64,000 bases of DNA, taken from the NCBI RefSeq assembly GCF_010500245.1, contig NZ_JAAGOX010000011.1, positions 372,001 through 436,000 of the forward strand. The letters are read 5' to 3'. The notes under the pieces are model-generated. The model was not told the origin of the DNA. It made no database searches and saw only the letters and a program-made list of their open reading frames with translations. Origin of the DNA: Ruegeria sp. PrR005. Lineage in GTDB: Bacteria; Pseudomonadota; Alphaproteobacteria; Rhodobacterales; Rhodobacteraceae. The translations under genes were made by a program, and so were the position numbers. Of this stretch, positions 45,301-54,400 are shown piece by piece. Position 1 is the stretch's first letter. Every line of letters begins with the position of its first letter.

Positions 45301-48300
45301 GGCCCCGGAGCAGGGGCGGATGGGCTATGACCTGATGCTGCGCGATCTGGCGGCACAGGGGCGCCTGCCCGACCGGATCGGCCATTTCTGGCTGGTGACC
45401 GAGGGCGAAAGCTTCCGCCCAGGATCGAGCTTCCATGACCGCAACATGGAGCACGGATTCTTCAGCCTGACCTGGCTGGCGCAGGCGCTGGGGCAGGTCG
45501 AGCTGCCCGGCCCGGTGCATATCACCGCCTTCACCACCGGCGCGGCACAGGTACGCGCCGAGGCCCTGCCCTATCCGGCCAAGGCGACCATCGCCGGGCC
45601 GCTGGGCGTGCTGCCGCACGAGATGCCGGGGATCACCTGTGCCTCGGTCGATATCGAGCTGCCCGCCCGCCTGCGCCCGCCACTGCTGGCGCGGCTGCGC
45701 GGTGCCGCGCCCGAGCAGGACGAGGACCTGACCCCGCGCCTGCTGGAGGAACTGCTGGCCGAGCCCGGCAATAGCATCGCCGCCTGGCGCGACGACAAGC
45801 GGTTCGGGCGCAGCTATCGCCCCGCACCGCTGGAGGATGAGGCGCCCGTATTCCGCGAAGGCGGTACCTATCTGATCACCGGCGGCTTTGGCGGCATCGG
45901 CCTGACGGTGGCCCGCCACCTGATGCAGAACCACGGGGCCAACGTGATCCTGCTGGGGCGCGAGGAGCTGCCCGCCGACCGCGCCCGATGGCTGGCCACG
46001 CACAGCCCCGCCGACAAGACCAGCCGCCGCATCCGCACACTGGAAGAGCTGGAGGCACTGGACAAGGGCCAGATCACGGCGATTGCCGCCGATGTCTGCA
46101 ACATCGGCCAGATGCGCGCCGCGCTTGGTGCCGCGCAGGACCGGTTCGGCGCGCTGACTGGCGTCATTCACGCCGCCGGTCATATCGAGGACGGGCCGGT
46201 GCTGGCCAAGACCGAGGCCGGGATCGACCGGGTGCTGGCGCCGAAGATGACCGGCCTCAGGGTGCTGGACGAGCTGTTCCCCGACGGCGTGCTCGAACTG
46301 ATGGTGCTCTTTGCCTCCTCCTCGACGGCAAGCCGTCCGGCGGGGCAGGTCGATTATGTCGCGGCGAACGAATATCTCAACGCCTTTGCCAGCAGCCGCA
46401 GCGGGGCCAAGACCCGCGTCGTAGCGGTGAACTGGGGCGTCTGGGCCGATGTGGGCATGGCCGCCGACGCGCGTGCCGCGCGGCTCGGCGGCGATCCAGC
46501 CGAGGCGCGCGCCGCGACCGACCAGCCGCTGTTGCAGGAGGCCGGGTTCGATGAGGCCGGCAACCGCCTGTTCGTGTCCCGGCTGAGCGCCGAGCACTGG
46601 GTGTTCAACGAACACCGCACCGCCGCAGGCGATGCGCTGCTGCCGGGGACCGGCTATGTCGAACTGGCGGCCGAAGCCCTGCGGGCGCAGGGCGTCAGCC
46701 ATCCGTTCGACATCCGCGACCTCTATTTCTTCCGCCCGCTGCGGGTCAACGGCGCCCCGCGCGAGGTGATCGTGCGGCTGGAACCCACCGCCGAAGGCTA
46801 TGGTTTCAGCGTGCACAGCGCCCTGCCCGGCGGCGGTTACGCGCAGAACGCCCAGGCGATGCTGGTGCTCGACCCCGAGGCACGGGCCGGAACGCTCGAT
46901 CTGGCCGCGATTGCCGCGCGCTGCCCGCAGGCGGCGACAGCCCCGCTTGGCGAGGTGCTGCATACGCCGCAGGAGGCGCATCTGAAATTCGGCCCGCGCT
47001 GGCAGGTGCTGCGCGCCACCGCGCGGGGCGAGGACGAAGGCCTGGCCCGCCTGTCCCTGCCCGAGGAATACCGCCGCGATCTGGATCAGGGGTACCAGAT
47101 GCACCCCGGCCTGCTGGATCTGGCCACCGGCTGGGCCATCGAACTGGCGCGCGGCTATCAGGGTCGCGCGCTCTGGGTGCCGGTCTCCTACCGCTCCTTG
47201 CGGGTCTTTGCGCCGCTGCCTGCGGATATCCGCAGCTGGATGCGCCCGACGCCGGGCGCCACGCCTATCGACGGCTTTGCCTCGTTCGACATCACCCTGA
47301 CCGATCCCTCGGGGCGGGTGCTGATCGATATCGCCGGGTTCCAGATGCAGCGTACCAACGGCACCATCGACCTGACCGAACCGGCAAAACCCGATGCCGA
47401 CGCCGCCGCGCTGGGGCTGGAACCTGCCCGCAAGTCGGTCACGCTGTCGCCCGAGGAACAGCGCCTGCACCGCAACATCGCACAGGGCATCCGCGCCAAC
47501 GAAGGTGCCGCGGCACTGACCCGGGCGCTGAACAGCGGCCTGAGTCAGGTGGTGGTCTCGTCGCTCGACCTGCCGCGCCTGATCGCCGAGGCCGATCAGG
47601 TCTCGGCCCCGGCCGAGGCCGGGCAGAGCTTCGAGCGGCCGCAGCTCGATACCGAATATGTCGCGCCGCAGACCGAGACCGAAAAGACGCTGGCGGGTTT
47701 CTTTGAAACCCTGCTGGGCGTGTCGCAGGTGGGCACGCAGGACAGTTTCTTTGACCTTGGCGGTCACTCGCTGATCGCGGTGCGGCTCTTTGCCCAGATC
47801 AACCGGGCCTTTGACGTCGAATTCCCGATCTCGGTCCTGTTCGAGGCCCCGAGCATCGTCCGCATCGCCGAGAAGATCGACGCGCGGATCGGCCGGTCGG
47901 CCGCCCTCTCCGGCGACGGCAATGCCGATGGCGCTTCGCAACACGCCCCCGCCTTTACCCATGTCGTGCCGCTGCATGATGTCGGGTCGGGCGGCCAGAC
48001 GCCCTTCTTCGTGGTCGCGGGCATGTTCGGCAACGTGCTGAACCTGCGCCATCTGGCGCTGATGCTGGGGCGCGACCGGTCGGTCTATGGGCTTCAGGCG
48101 CGCGGGCTGGTCGGCGACGAGGCCCCGCATGACACGATCGAGGCGGCGGCCGCCGACTATATCGCCGAGATGCGGCAGGTGCAGCCGCACGGGCCCTATC
48201 TGCTGGGCGGCTACTCGGGCGGCGGCATCACCGCCTACGAGATTGCCCGACAGCTCGAGGCGGCGGGCGAAGAGGTCTCTCTGTTGGCATTGATCGACAC

Positions 48301-48793
48301 GCCGCTGCCGGTGCGCCCGGCGCTGGGCCGACGCGACCGCGCCATCATCAAGCTGCGCCAGTTCACCGAACGCGGGCCCCGCTACCTGCTGGATTGGGTC
48401 AGAACGCGACTCGCCTGGGAGGTGCAACGCCGCCGCGCCCCGGTCGGGGATGCCGGTGGCGCCGCGTTCAACAATGCCCGGATCGAGGCCGCCTTCCTCG
48501 GGTCGGTCGCCCGCTATCGACCGCAGCCGTGGAGCGGCGCGCTGTTGATGTACCGGCCGCCGCTGGACCGGCGCTGGAAGGTCACCGGCGGCAACTGGGT
48601 CAGCAGCGAACGGCAGTACGTGTACGACGACAACGACTGGGGCAAGTTCGCCAGCTCCATCGAGGTGTTCGAAGTGCCCGGCGATCACAACAGCATGGTG
48701 CTGGTGCCGAATGTCTCGGTCCTGACGGAACACCTGCGGCAGAGATTGCATGAGACGGACGCAGTCCAGCCGCTTGGCAAGGCCGCGGAGTAG
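42359..48793 (+). CDS. Type I polyketide synthase, KS-AT-KR-DH-ACP-TE
   Basis: A 2144-residue single-module PKS. The ketosynthase covers residues ~11-435 with the full triad Cys184 (TACSTS), His320 (ECHGTGT) and His360 (NIGH). The acyltransferase spans ~535-830 with Ser632 in GHSMGE. A structural ketoreductase half (~900-1140) is followed by the ketoreductase (~1165-1370, TGGFGGIGL). A dehydratase-like hot-dog domain spans ~1395-1690: His1419 in EHRTAAGDALLPG, and Asp in HPGLLDLA. The acyl carrier protein has Ser1804 (LGGHSL), and the thioesterase has Ser1953 (GYSGGG) and His2110. No enoylreductase is seen. The KR-before-DH order is not the usual modular one. The dehydratase motif has one extra residue between His and Gly. 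It heads a seven-gene operon and needs the carrier-activating enzyme encoded at 54397. It may act iteratively. Confidence 0.93.
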   Translation: MTTRTSKSEQGDIAVVGMSVHVPGAASAAEFWDNLRAGIESIRPLDDAALLAAGERPDLMADPNYVRAAAPLDGFDRFDADFFGFSPKEAAILDPQHRQFLETAWEAMENAGHPPESVSGPIGVYAGCGMGSYFYFNICSNPGLVDDVGMFLLRHTGNDKDFLSTRVSHVFDLHGPSVNIQTACSTSLVAIHYACKALREGECDMALAGGSTIELPQGRGYLYKENEILSPDGHCHAFDHRAQGTVFGSGAGVVALRRLEDALADGDHIWAVIKGSAINNDGADKAGYLAPSVGGQAQAISAALTAADVPAETIDYIECHGTGTYLGDPIEVSALTQAYREQTAESGFCKIGSVKTNIGHLDTAAGVAGFAKTALALHHKQIPPSLGYEAPNPAIDFETSPFRVNDRLSDWTPHKGPRRGAVNSLGVGGTNAHVILEEAPERAASEESDFPFQILCLSARSRAALDGNAKALAGWLRANPDVNLADVAYTLKEGRRGFEKRRVLVAETALEAADLLDQGDPRRVFTHDALGAGADVVFMFPGGGAQYAGMARDLYEVEPVFAEWMDRGLAHLQKSLDYDIRAIWLPEGDTAEADARLKQPSVQLPLIMIVEYALAQLWLSWGVRPAALVGHSMGENTAACLAGVIGFEDCIDLVLLRGRLFDTVAPGGMLSISLPLDEVQALIGEDLDIASVNAPRLTAVSGPQAALDRLAEVLRAREVEYQRIQIDIAAHSRMLEPILKEYGDFLRGLTLSAPQIPIQSNRTGAVLTEAQATDPDYWVAQLRNTVHFAACIDALSEGRDRVFLEVGPGKALSSLAQMSPGVSPGQVLSSLRHPDQDIADDAYFMGVIGRLWACGIEADWPQIWGEAKRHRLPLPTYAFQRSRYFIEPGTQRAEEPRAVLTRSDDLAEWGWRPVWRPRLAECDIDVETELDRTEPLNWLIFLDAGGLAAKAADRLEAAGHWVARVSSSDSYVKQSDTRFELAPEQGRMGYDLMLRDLAAQGRLPDRIGHFWLVTEGESFRPGSSFHDRNMEHGFFSLTWLAQALGQVELPGPVHITAFTTGAAQVRAEALPYPAKATIAGPLGVLPHEMPGITCASVDIELPARLRPPLLARLRGAAPEQDEDLTPRLLEELLAEPGNSIAAWRDDKRFGRSYRPAPLEDEAPVFREGGTYLITGGFGGIGLTVARHLMQNHGANVILLGREELPADRARWLATHSPADKTSRRIRTLEELEALDKGQITAIAADVCNIGQMRAALGAAQDRFGALTGVIHAAGHIEDGPVLAKTEAGIDRVLAPKMTGLRVLDELFPDGVLELMVLFASSSTASRPAGQVDYVAANEYLNAFASSRSGAKTRVVAVNWGVWADVGMAADARAARLGGDPAEARAATDQPLLQEAGFDEAGNRLFVSRLSAEHWVFNEHRTAAGDALLPGTGYVELAAEALRAQGVSHPFDIRDLYFFRPLRVNGAPREVIVRLEPTAEGYGFSVHSALPGGGYAQNAQAMLVLDPEARAGTLDLAAIAARCPQAATAPLGEVLHTPQEAHLKFGPRWQVLRATARGEDEGLARLSLPEEYRRDLDQGYQMHPGLLDLATGWAIELARGYQGRALWVPVSYRSLRVFAPLPADIRSWMRPTPGATPIDGFASFDITLTDPSGRVLIDIAGFQMQRTNGTIDLTEPAKPDADAAALGLEPARKSVTLSPEEQRLHRNIAQGIRANEGAAALTRALNSGLSQVVVSSLDLPRLIAEADQVSAPAEAGQSFERPQLDTEYVAPQTETEKTLAGFFETLLGVSQVGTQDSFFDLGGHSLIAVRLFAQINRAFDVEFPISVLFEAPSIVRIAEKIDARIGRSAALSGDGNADGASQHAPAFTHVVPLHDVGSGGQTPFFVVAGMFGNVLNLRHLALMLGRDRSVYGLQARGLVGDEAPHDTIEAAAADYIAEMRQVQPHGPYLLGGYSGGGITAYEIARQLEAAGEEVSLLALIDTPLPVRPALGRRDRAIIKLRQFTERGPRYLLDWVRTRLAWEVQRRRAPVGDAGGAAFNNARIEAAFLGSVARYRPQPWSGALLMYRPPLDRRWKVTGGNWVSSERQYVYDDNDWGKFASSIEVFEVPGDHNSMVLVPNVSVLTEHLRQRLHETDAVQPLGKAAE

Positions 48794-48797
48794 GCAC

Positions 48798-49805
48798 ATG
48801 ACCGAGCCGACCGTCCTCACGGTTATCCTGAACTATCGCACCCCGGATCTGACGATCCGGGCCTGCGAGGCGGCCCTGCGCGACATGCAGGACCTGCCCG
48901 GCGAGGTGATCGTGGTCGACAACGCATCGGGGGACGGGTCGGTGGACCGGCTGCGCGAGGCCGCCGCCGCGCAGGGCTGGGACACGGGCGGCAGGTTTCG
49001 CATCGTCGAAAGCGGCCGCAACGGCGGGTTCGGCGCGGGCATGAACTTTGGCATGCGTGCCGGGCTGAGCAACGGATCGGCCCCCGATTTCTATTATCTT
49101 CTCAACTCGGATGCCTGGCCCGACCCGGGTTGCATCCGCGGGCTGCGCGATTTCCTGATCGCGACGCCCGGGGCCGGGTTGGCCGCCAGCGCGGTGCGCG
49201 GGGTCGACAACGACCCGCATCGCACCGCGTTCCGCTTCCCCTCGGCCAGCGGCGAATTCGAGGCCGCCGTGCGCACCGGCCCGATCTCGCGCCTGCTGCG
49301 CAACAGCATCATCGCCCTGCCGCAGCCGCAGACCCGGACGCGGGTGGACTGGGCCGCAGGCGCCAGCCTGATGATCCGGCGCGAAACCTTTGCGGCGACC
49401 GGCGGGTTTGACGAACACTTCTTTCTCTATTTCGAGGAAACCGACCTGTGCCGCCGCGCCGCCTTGGCGGGGTGGGAAACCTGGTACCTGCCCGACGTCG
49501 GCGTGATCCATATCGGCTCGGCGACCACCGGCATGAAGGCCTGGCACCGCACGCCGCAATACTGGTTCGATTCCCGGCTCTACTATTTCATCAAGAACCA
49601 TGGCCGCGTCTACACCGTGGCCACCACGCTCGCCCTGATCGCGGGCACCCTTCTCTGGCGGTTGCGCCAGATGATCCGCCACAAACCGAATTCCGATCCG
49701 GACGGTTTCCTGACCGACCTGATCACCCATGCGACACGCCGCGCCCTGGGCCTTGCACCTGCGACCAAGACGCCCGTTGCAGCTTTTCCGGAGGACAGCA
49801 GATGA
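48798..49805 (+). CDS. Family 2 glycosyltransferase (rhamnosyltransferase-like)
   Basis: A 335-residue GT-A transferase resembling WbbL-type rhamnosyltransferases. It shows LTVILNYRTPDLTIRACEAAL, VVDNASGDGS and the donor-site LLNSDAWPDPG. It also has VDWAAGASLMIRRETF and the catalytic region GGFDEHFFLYFEETDLCRRA. A single hydrophobic segment near residues 285-302 may attach it to the membrane. It starts four bases after the PKS stop and overlaps the NRPS start by four, so a sugar-transfer step is built into the PKS/NRPS operon. The acceptor could be the polyketide, the amino acid product or a lipid carrier; the sequence does not say. Confidence 0.9.
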   Translation: MTEPTVLTVILNYRTPDLTIRACEAALRDMQDLPGEVIVVDNASGDGSVDRLREAAAAQGWDTGGRFRIVESGRNGGFGAGMNFGMRAGLSNGSAPDFYYLLNSDAWPDPGCIRGLRDFLIATPGAGLAASAVRGVDNDPHRTAFRFPSASGEFEAAVRTGPISRLLRNSIIALPQPQTRTRVDWAAGASLMIRRETFAATGGFDEHFFLYFEETDLCRRAALAGWETWYLPDVGVIHIGSATTGMKAWHRTPQYWFDSRLYYFIKNHGRVYTVATTLALIAGTLLWRLRQMIRHKPNSDPDGFLTDLITHATRRALGLAPATKTPVAAFPEDSR

Positions 49806-52800
49806 GTTTGACCCATGTTGTGATCGGTAACGAGTCCCTGCTGATCGGATGCAGCGAAATGCTGCTCGACCGCGGGCACCGAATTGCCGCCGTGATCTCA
49901 CAGGATGACGAGATCCGAAACTGGGCCCGGGGCAAGGGCCTGCCGCAGGGCGAGCGGATCGCCGATCTGGCCCAGCTGGCGCCGGGTGGCTTCGACTGGC
50001 TCTTGTCCATCGCCAATCTCTCGGTGATCCCGGATGCGGTATTGGCCCTGCCCGCCAAAGGCGCGGTGAATTTCCACGACGGGCCGCTGCCGCGCTATGC
50101 CGGGCTGAACACTCCGGCCTGGGCGCTGATGGCGGGCGAGACCCGCTATGGCGTCACCTGGCACCTGATCGAGGGCGGCATCGACGAGGGCGACATTCTG
50201 GCGCAACAGATGTTCGACATCGACGAGGACGAGACCGCGTTTTCGCTGAACTCGAAATGCTATGGCGCGGCGCTGGACAGTTTCGCGCGCGTGGCCGACC
50301 AGCTGGAACAGGGGTTGGAGCGGCAGGCGCAGGACCTGAGCCAGCGCAGCTATTTCGGGCGCGACGACCGGCCCGCCGCTGCCGGGCGGCTGGATTTCAC
50401 CAAACCCGCCGAGGCGCTGGCCGCACTGGTGCGCGCGCTCGATTTCGGCGATTACGCCAATCCGCTGACCTGCGCCAAGATCGCGGTTGCGGGCCAGGTG
50501 CTGGCCGTTTCCACCGCGCGGGTTCAGGGCCGCTCAGGCGCGCTGCCCGGCACGGTACAGGCGGCGTCCACCGATACCCTGACCGTGGCGACGGGCGAGG
50601 GCGATCTGGTGCTTGGCGGGCTGCGCGGGCTGGACGGAACGCCGGTTGACCTGACAGGGATGATCAAGCCGGGCGACCGGCTGCCTTCGCCCACCGGGGC
50701 CGAGGCGCAGGCGCTTGCCGCTGCGCTGACGGCGGCGTTGCCCGCCGAACGGCACTGGCGCAAGCGGCTTGTCGGGCTGCGCCCGCTGCCGGTGCCGCTG
50801 GCGCATGTCGGCCCTACCGGACCGGTTGTCGCCAACCGCATCTCGGTGCCGCATGGGCTGGGCGAGGACCGGCTGGCCACCGCGGTGCTGATCTGGGCGC
50901 TGCGCAGCAGCGGCGAGGAGTTCGGCGATATTGCCATGACCACCGGAGCCATCACCAAGGCCGCCGCAGACGGGTATCTGGGCGCCTGGGTGCCGCTGCG
51001 CCTGACCGAGGCCGCAACAGTTGAAGAGGCGCTAAAGCGCACCGCCGAAGGACTGGCAGGCGCGCGCACCAAAGGTGCGCCGCCCGCTGACCTGCCCCTG
51101 CGCGACCCGCGCATTGGCCGCTGCCCGGTGCCGCCGGTGGCGCTGGCGGTGGACGGCGGGGCACCGGTTCCCGGTGCGATCCTGACCGTGGCGCTGGCCG
51201 ACGGCACCGCGACGTTGCACGCCGACAGTGCCCGGCTCGACCCCAAGGCGGTCGAGATCCTGGCCCGCCGGCTGGAAACGGTGATGTATGCCCTGACCCG
51301 CGCCAGCGGAGCGGATGGCGTGGCGGATCTGACCGTCCTGCCCGCCTCCGAACGCTCGACCATGCTGAGCGACTGGAACCGCACCGCGCGCGACTATGAC
51401 CGCACCCTGACCGTGCATCAGGCGTTCGAGGCACAAGCCCTGCGCACACCCGAGGCAACGGCGCTGGTGTTCGAGGGCCAGAGCCTGACCTATGCCGCGC
51501 TCGACGCCCGTGCCAACGCTGTCGCCGCCCGGCTGCGCGACCTGGGTGTCGCGCCCGGCAGCCATGTGGGGGTCTATCTGGACCGCTCGCCCGAGTTGCT
51601 GATCGCCGCACTTGGCGTGCTCAAGGCGGGCGGCGCCTATGTGCCGCTCGACCCGGCCTATCCGGCCGACCGCATCGCGCACTACGTCAGCGACAGCCGC
51701 GCGGCGGTGATCGTGACGAGCGGCGCGCGCAAGCCCGGCCTGCCCGCGACCGAGGCCCATGTGCTCGACCTCGGCACCCTGTCAGAGGCGCACGCGGAAC
51801 CTGTCGACGGCGGCGCCACCGCCGACGATCTGGCCTATGTGATCTATACCTCGGGTTCGACCGGCACGCCCAAGGGGGTGATGGTCGAACACCGCAACGT
51901 GGTGAACTTCTTTACCGGCATGGACGACCGCATCGACCATGCCAATGGCGGCGTCTGGCTGGCGGTCACCTCGCTCAACTTCGACATCTCGGTGCTGGAA
52001 CTGTTCTGGACGCTGGCGCGCGGCTTCAAGGTGGTGCTGAGTTCCGACGAGAACCGCGCCGAAGTGTCAAAAGGCCCGATCGCGGTCAGCGACCGGCCCA
52101 TCGACTTCAACCTGATGTATTGGGGCAACGATGACGGGCCGGGGCCGAAGAAATACGAACTGCTGCTCGAAGGCGCGAAATTCGCCGATGCGCATGGGTT
52201 CAACGCGGTCTGGACGCCGGAACGCCATTTCCACGCCTTTGGCGGCCCCTATCCGAACCCCTCCGTGACCGGCGCGGCGGTGGCCGCGGTGACGAAAAAT
52301 CTCAGCGTGCGCGCAGGCTCCTGCGTCGCTCCGCTGCACCATCCCGCCCGCATCGCCGAGGAATGGGCGGTGATCGACAACCTGACCGGCGGGCGCGCGG
52401 CGCTTGGCATCGCCTCGGGCTGGCAGCCTGACGATTTCATCCTGCGCCCGGAAAACACCCCGCCGCGTAACAAGCCTGCCATGTTCGAGACCATCGAAAC
52501 CCTGCGCAGGCTCTGGCGCGGCGAGGCGGTGGAGTTCGCCAAGGCCGACGGCACCATGCATTCGGTCGTCACCCAGCCGCGCCCGGTGTCGAAGGAACTG
52601 CCGCTCTGGGTTACCACGGCGGGCAACCCGGAGACCTGGCGCGAGGCCGGGTCCATCGGCGCCAACGTGCTGACCCACCTTCTGGGCCAGAGCATCGACG
52701 AGGTGGCCGACAAGATCCGCATCTATCACGCCGCCCTGCGCGAGGCGGGCCACGACCCGGCCGATTTCAAGGTGACGCTGATGCTGCACACCTATCTGGC

Positions 52801-54400
52801 AGGTACCCGCGAAGAAGCCGCGCGCGTCGCGCGCGAGCCGATGAAGGACTACCTGCGGTCGGCCGCCGGGCTGATCAAGCAATATGCCTGGGCCTTCCCC
52901 GCCTTCAAGAAGCCCAAAGGCGTGACCAACGCCTTTGAAATGGATCTGGGGGTGCTCAGCGGCGACGAGCTGGAGGCGATCCTCGATTTCGCCTTCGAGC
53001 GGTATTTCGAGGACTCGGGGCTGTTCGGCACCATCGGTGATGCGGTGGCGCGGGTAGAACAGCTCAAACGCATTGGCGTGGACGAGGTCGCCTGCCTTAT
53101 CGACTATGGCATCGACCCCGCCGTGGTGCTGGAGGGACTGAAACCGCTGGCCGAGGTCTTGCGGCGGGTGCGCGCGCCCAGCGCGCTGGCCGAGGATGAT
53201 TTCTCGCTGGCCGCGCAGATCGTGCGCCACGGCGTGACGCATATGCAATGCACCCCCTCGATGGCGCGGATGATCGCCATGAACGACGAAGCACGCATGG
53301 CACTTGGCCGGGTGAAGCACCTGCTGCTTGGGGGCGAGGCGCTGCCGGGCGATCTGGTCGAGGATCTGCGCGAGGCGACCGGCGCCCGCATCCTGAACAT
53401 GTACGGGCCGACCGAGACCACGATCTGGTCCACCTGCGCGGCGGTGGGTCCCGGCGCTACAGGCACGGTGAATGTCGGCACCCCCATCGCCAATACCGCC
53501 GTCTATGTGCTGGACGCAGGCGGCCAGCCCTGCCCGATCGGGGTGCCGGGCGAGCTGTGCATCGGCGGCGAGGGCGTGACGCGCGGCTATTGGCAGCGCT
53601 GCGACCTGACCGAGGAGCGGTTCCCGCGCGACCCGTTCGCGGCCGAGGCCGGGCTGACCGTGACCGCCGCGCCGCAGATGTACCGCACCGGCGATCTGGT
53701 GCGCTGGCGCGCCGACGGGCGGCTCGACTTCCTTGGCCGCACCGATCATCAGGTCAAGATCCGCGGCCAGCGGATCGAGCTGGGCGAGATCGAGGCGGCG
53801 ATGGCAGCTTATCCCGGCGTCACGGGCGCGGTGGTGATCGCCCGCGAGATGGGCGGCGATACAAGGCTGGTGGGCTATGTCACAACTGGCGGCCCGGTGT
53901 CGGACGCCGCGCTGCGCTCGCATCTGGCCGCGCGCCTGACCGAGGTAATGGTGCCCGCCCATATCGTGACGCTCGACGCCTTTCCGCTGACGCCGAACAA
54001 GAAGATCGACCGCAAGGCGCTGCCGGAACCGGTGCCGCAGCGCACGGTGCCGGCGGCCCCCTCCGAGCCGCCGACCGGGGCCGAGGCACAGATCGCCGCG
54101 ATCTGGTCGCGCATCCTGGGCGTGGGCGACATTCGGCCGTCGGACAATTTCTTTACCCTTGGCGGGCATTCCCTGCTGGCGGTACAGGCGCATCGCGAGA
54201 TCCGCGCGGCGCTGAACGTGCCGACCCTGCCGATCACCGACATCTTCCGCTTTCCGACGCTTCAGGGGTTGGCCGCGCATCTGTCGCAGGGCGTCGCACC
54301 TGCGGAACCGGCACAGCCGGTGGTCGATACCGCCGAGCGGGCCGACACCATGTCGCGGCGGCGCGCGATGCGCGCAAACCGGCAGGAACGGGTCAGGTGA
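49802..54400 (+). CDS. NRPS: formyltransferase, degenerate C, A interrupted by luciferase-like monooxygenase, PCP
   Basis: A 1532-residue protein. Residues ~1-290 are a formyltransferase like Fmt or ArnA, with catalytic Asn90 and His92 (VNFHDGPLPRYAGLN) and Asp128 (IDEGDIL). Residues ~310-530 look like the C-terminal half of a condensation domain (ERHWRKRLVGL, VPLRLTEAATVEEAL), but the HHxxxDG catalytic motif is absent. The adenylation domain starts near 535 and has YTSGSTGTPKGVMVEH and FDISVLELFW. After these it is interrupted (~755-1115) by an FMN-dependent luciferase-like monooxygenase of the MupA/Atu3671 type (PIDFNLMYWGNDDG, TPERHFHAFGGPYPNPSV). It resumes with NMYGPTETTIW, YRTGDLVRW and NKKIDRKALP. 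A carrier protein follows with Ser1457 (LGGHSL). There is no thioesterase. The ATG overlaps the preceding stop. The amino acid chosen is unknown. Confidence 0.92.
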   Translation: MSLTHVVIGNESLLIGCSEMLLDRGHRIAAVISQDDEIRNWARGKGLPQGERIADLAQLAPGGFDWLLSIANLSVIPDAVLALPAKGAVNFHDGPLPRYAGLNTPAWALMAGETRYGVTWHLIEGGIDEGDILAQQMFDIDEDETAFSLNSKCYGAALDSFARVADQLEQGLERQAQDLSQRSYFGRDDRPAAAGRLDFTKPAEALAALVRALDFGDYANPLTCAKIAVAGQVLAVSTARVQGRSGALPGTVQAASTDTLTVATGEGDLVLGGLRGLDGTPVDLTGMIKPGDRLPSPTGAEAQALAAALTAALPAERHWRKRLVGLRPLPVPLAHVGPTGPVVANRISVPHGLGEDRLATAVLIWALRSSGEEFGDIAMTTGAITKAAADGYLGAWVPLRLTEAATVEEALKRTAEGLAGARTKGAPPADLPLRDPRIGRCPVPPVALAVDGGAPVPGAILTVALADGTATLHADSARLDPKAVEILARRLETVMYALTRASGADGVADLTVLPASERSTMLSDWNRTARDYDRTLTVHQAFEAQALRTPEATALVFEGQSLTYAALDARANAVAARLRDLGVAPGSHVGVYLDRSPELLIAALGVLKAGGAYVPLDPAYPADRIAHYVSDSRAAVIVTSGARKPGLPATEAHVLDLGTLSEAHAEPVDGGATADDLAYVIYTSGSTGTPKGVMVEHRNVVNFFTGMDDRIDHANGGVWLAVTSLNFDISVLELFWTLARGFKVVLSSDENRAEVSKGPIAVSDRPIDFNLMYWGNDDGPGPKKYELLLEGAKFADAHGFNAVWTPERHFHAFGGPYPNPSVTGAAVAAVTKNLSVRAGSCVAPLHHPARIAEEWAVIDNLTGGRAALGIASGWQPDDFILRPENTPPRNKPAMFETIETLRRLWRGEAVEFAKADGTMHSVVTQPRPVSKELPLWVTTAGNPETWREAGSIGANVLTHLLGQSIDEVADKIRIYHAALREAGHDPADFKVTLMLHTYLAGTREEAARVAREPMKDYLRSAAGLIKQYAWAFPAFKKPKGVTNAFEMDLGVLSGDELEAILDFAFERYFEDSGLFGTIGDAVARVEQLKRIGVDEVACLIDYGIDPAVVLEGLKPLAEVLRRVRAPSALAEDDFSLAAQIVRHGVTHMQCTPSMARMIAMNDEARMALGRVKHLLLGGEALPGDLVEDLREATGARILNMYGPTETTIWSTCAAVGPGATGTVNVGTPIANTAVYVLDAGGQPCPIGVPGELCIGGEGVTRGYWQRCDLTEERFPRDPFAAEAGLTVTAAPQMYRTGDLVRWRADGRLDFLGRTDHQVKIRGQRIELGEIEAAMAAYPGVTGAVVIAREMGGDTRLVGYVTTGGPVSDAALRSHLAARLTEVMVPAHIVTLDAFPLTPNKKIDRKALPEPVPQRTVPAAPSEPPTGAEAQIAAIWSRILGVGDIRPSDNFFTLGGHSLLAVQAHREIRAALNVPTLPITDIFRFPTLQGLAAHLSQGVAPAEPAQPVVDTAERADTMSRRRAMRANRQERVR

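Noticed and set aside
44552-48820. A 1422-codon open frame antisense to the PKS
   Set aside because: It is an effect of high GC in third positions. The protein is low-complexity, rich in Arg, Gly, Gln and His, with no domain, while the opposite strand shows complete PKS motifs.
49448-49801. Upstream extension of the NRPS frame into the preceding glycosyltransferase
   Set aside because: The formyltransferase fold begins at the ATG at 49802 (MSLTHVVIGNESLL), which overlaps the previous stop in the way of coupled genes; upstream codons are in the wrong frame of a real gene.
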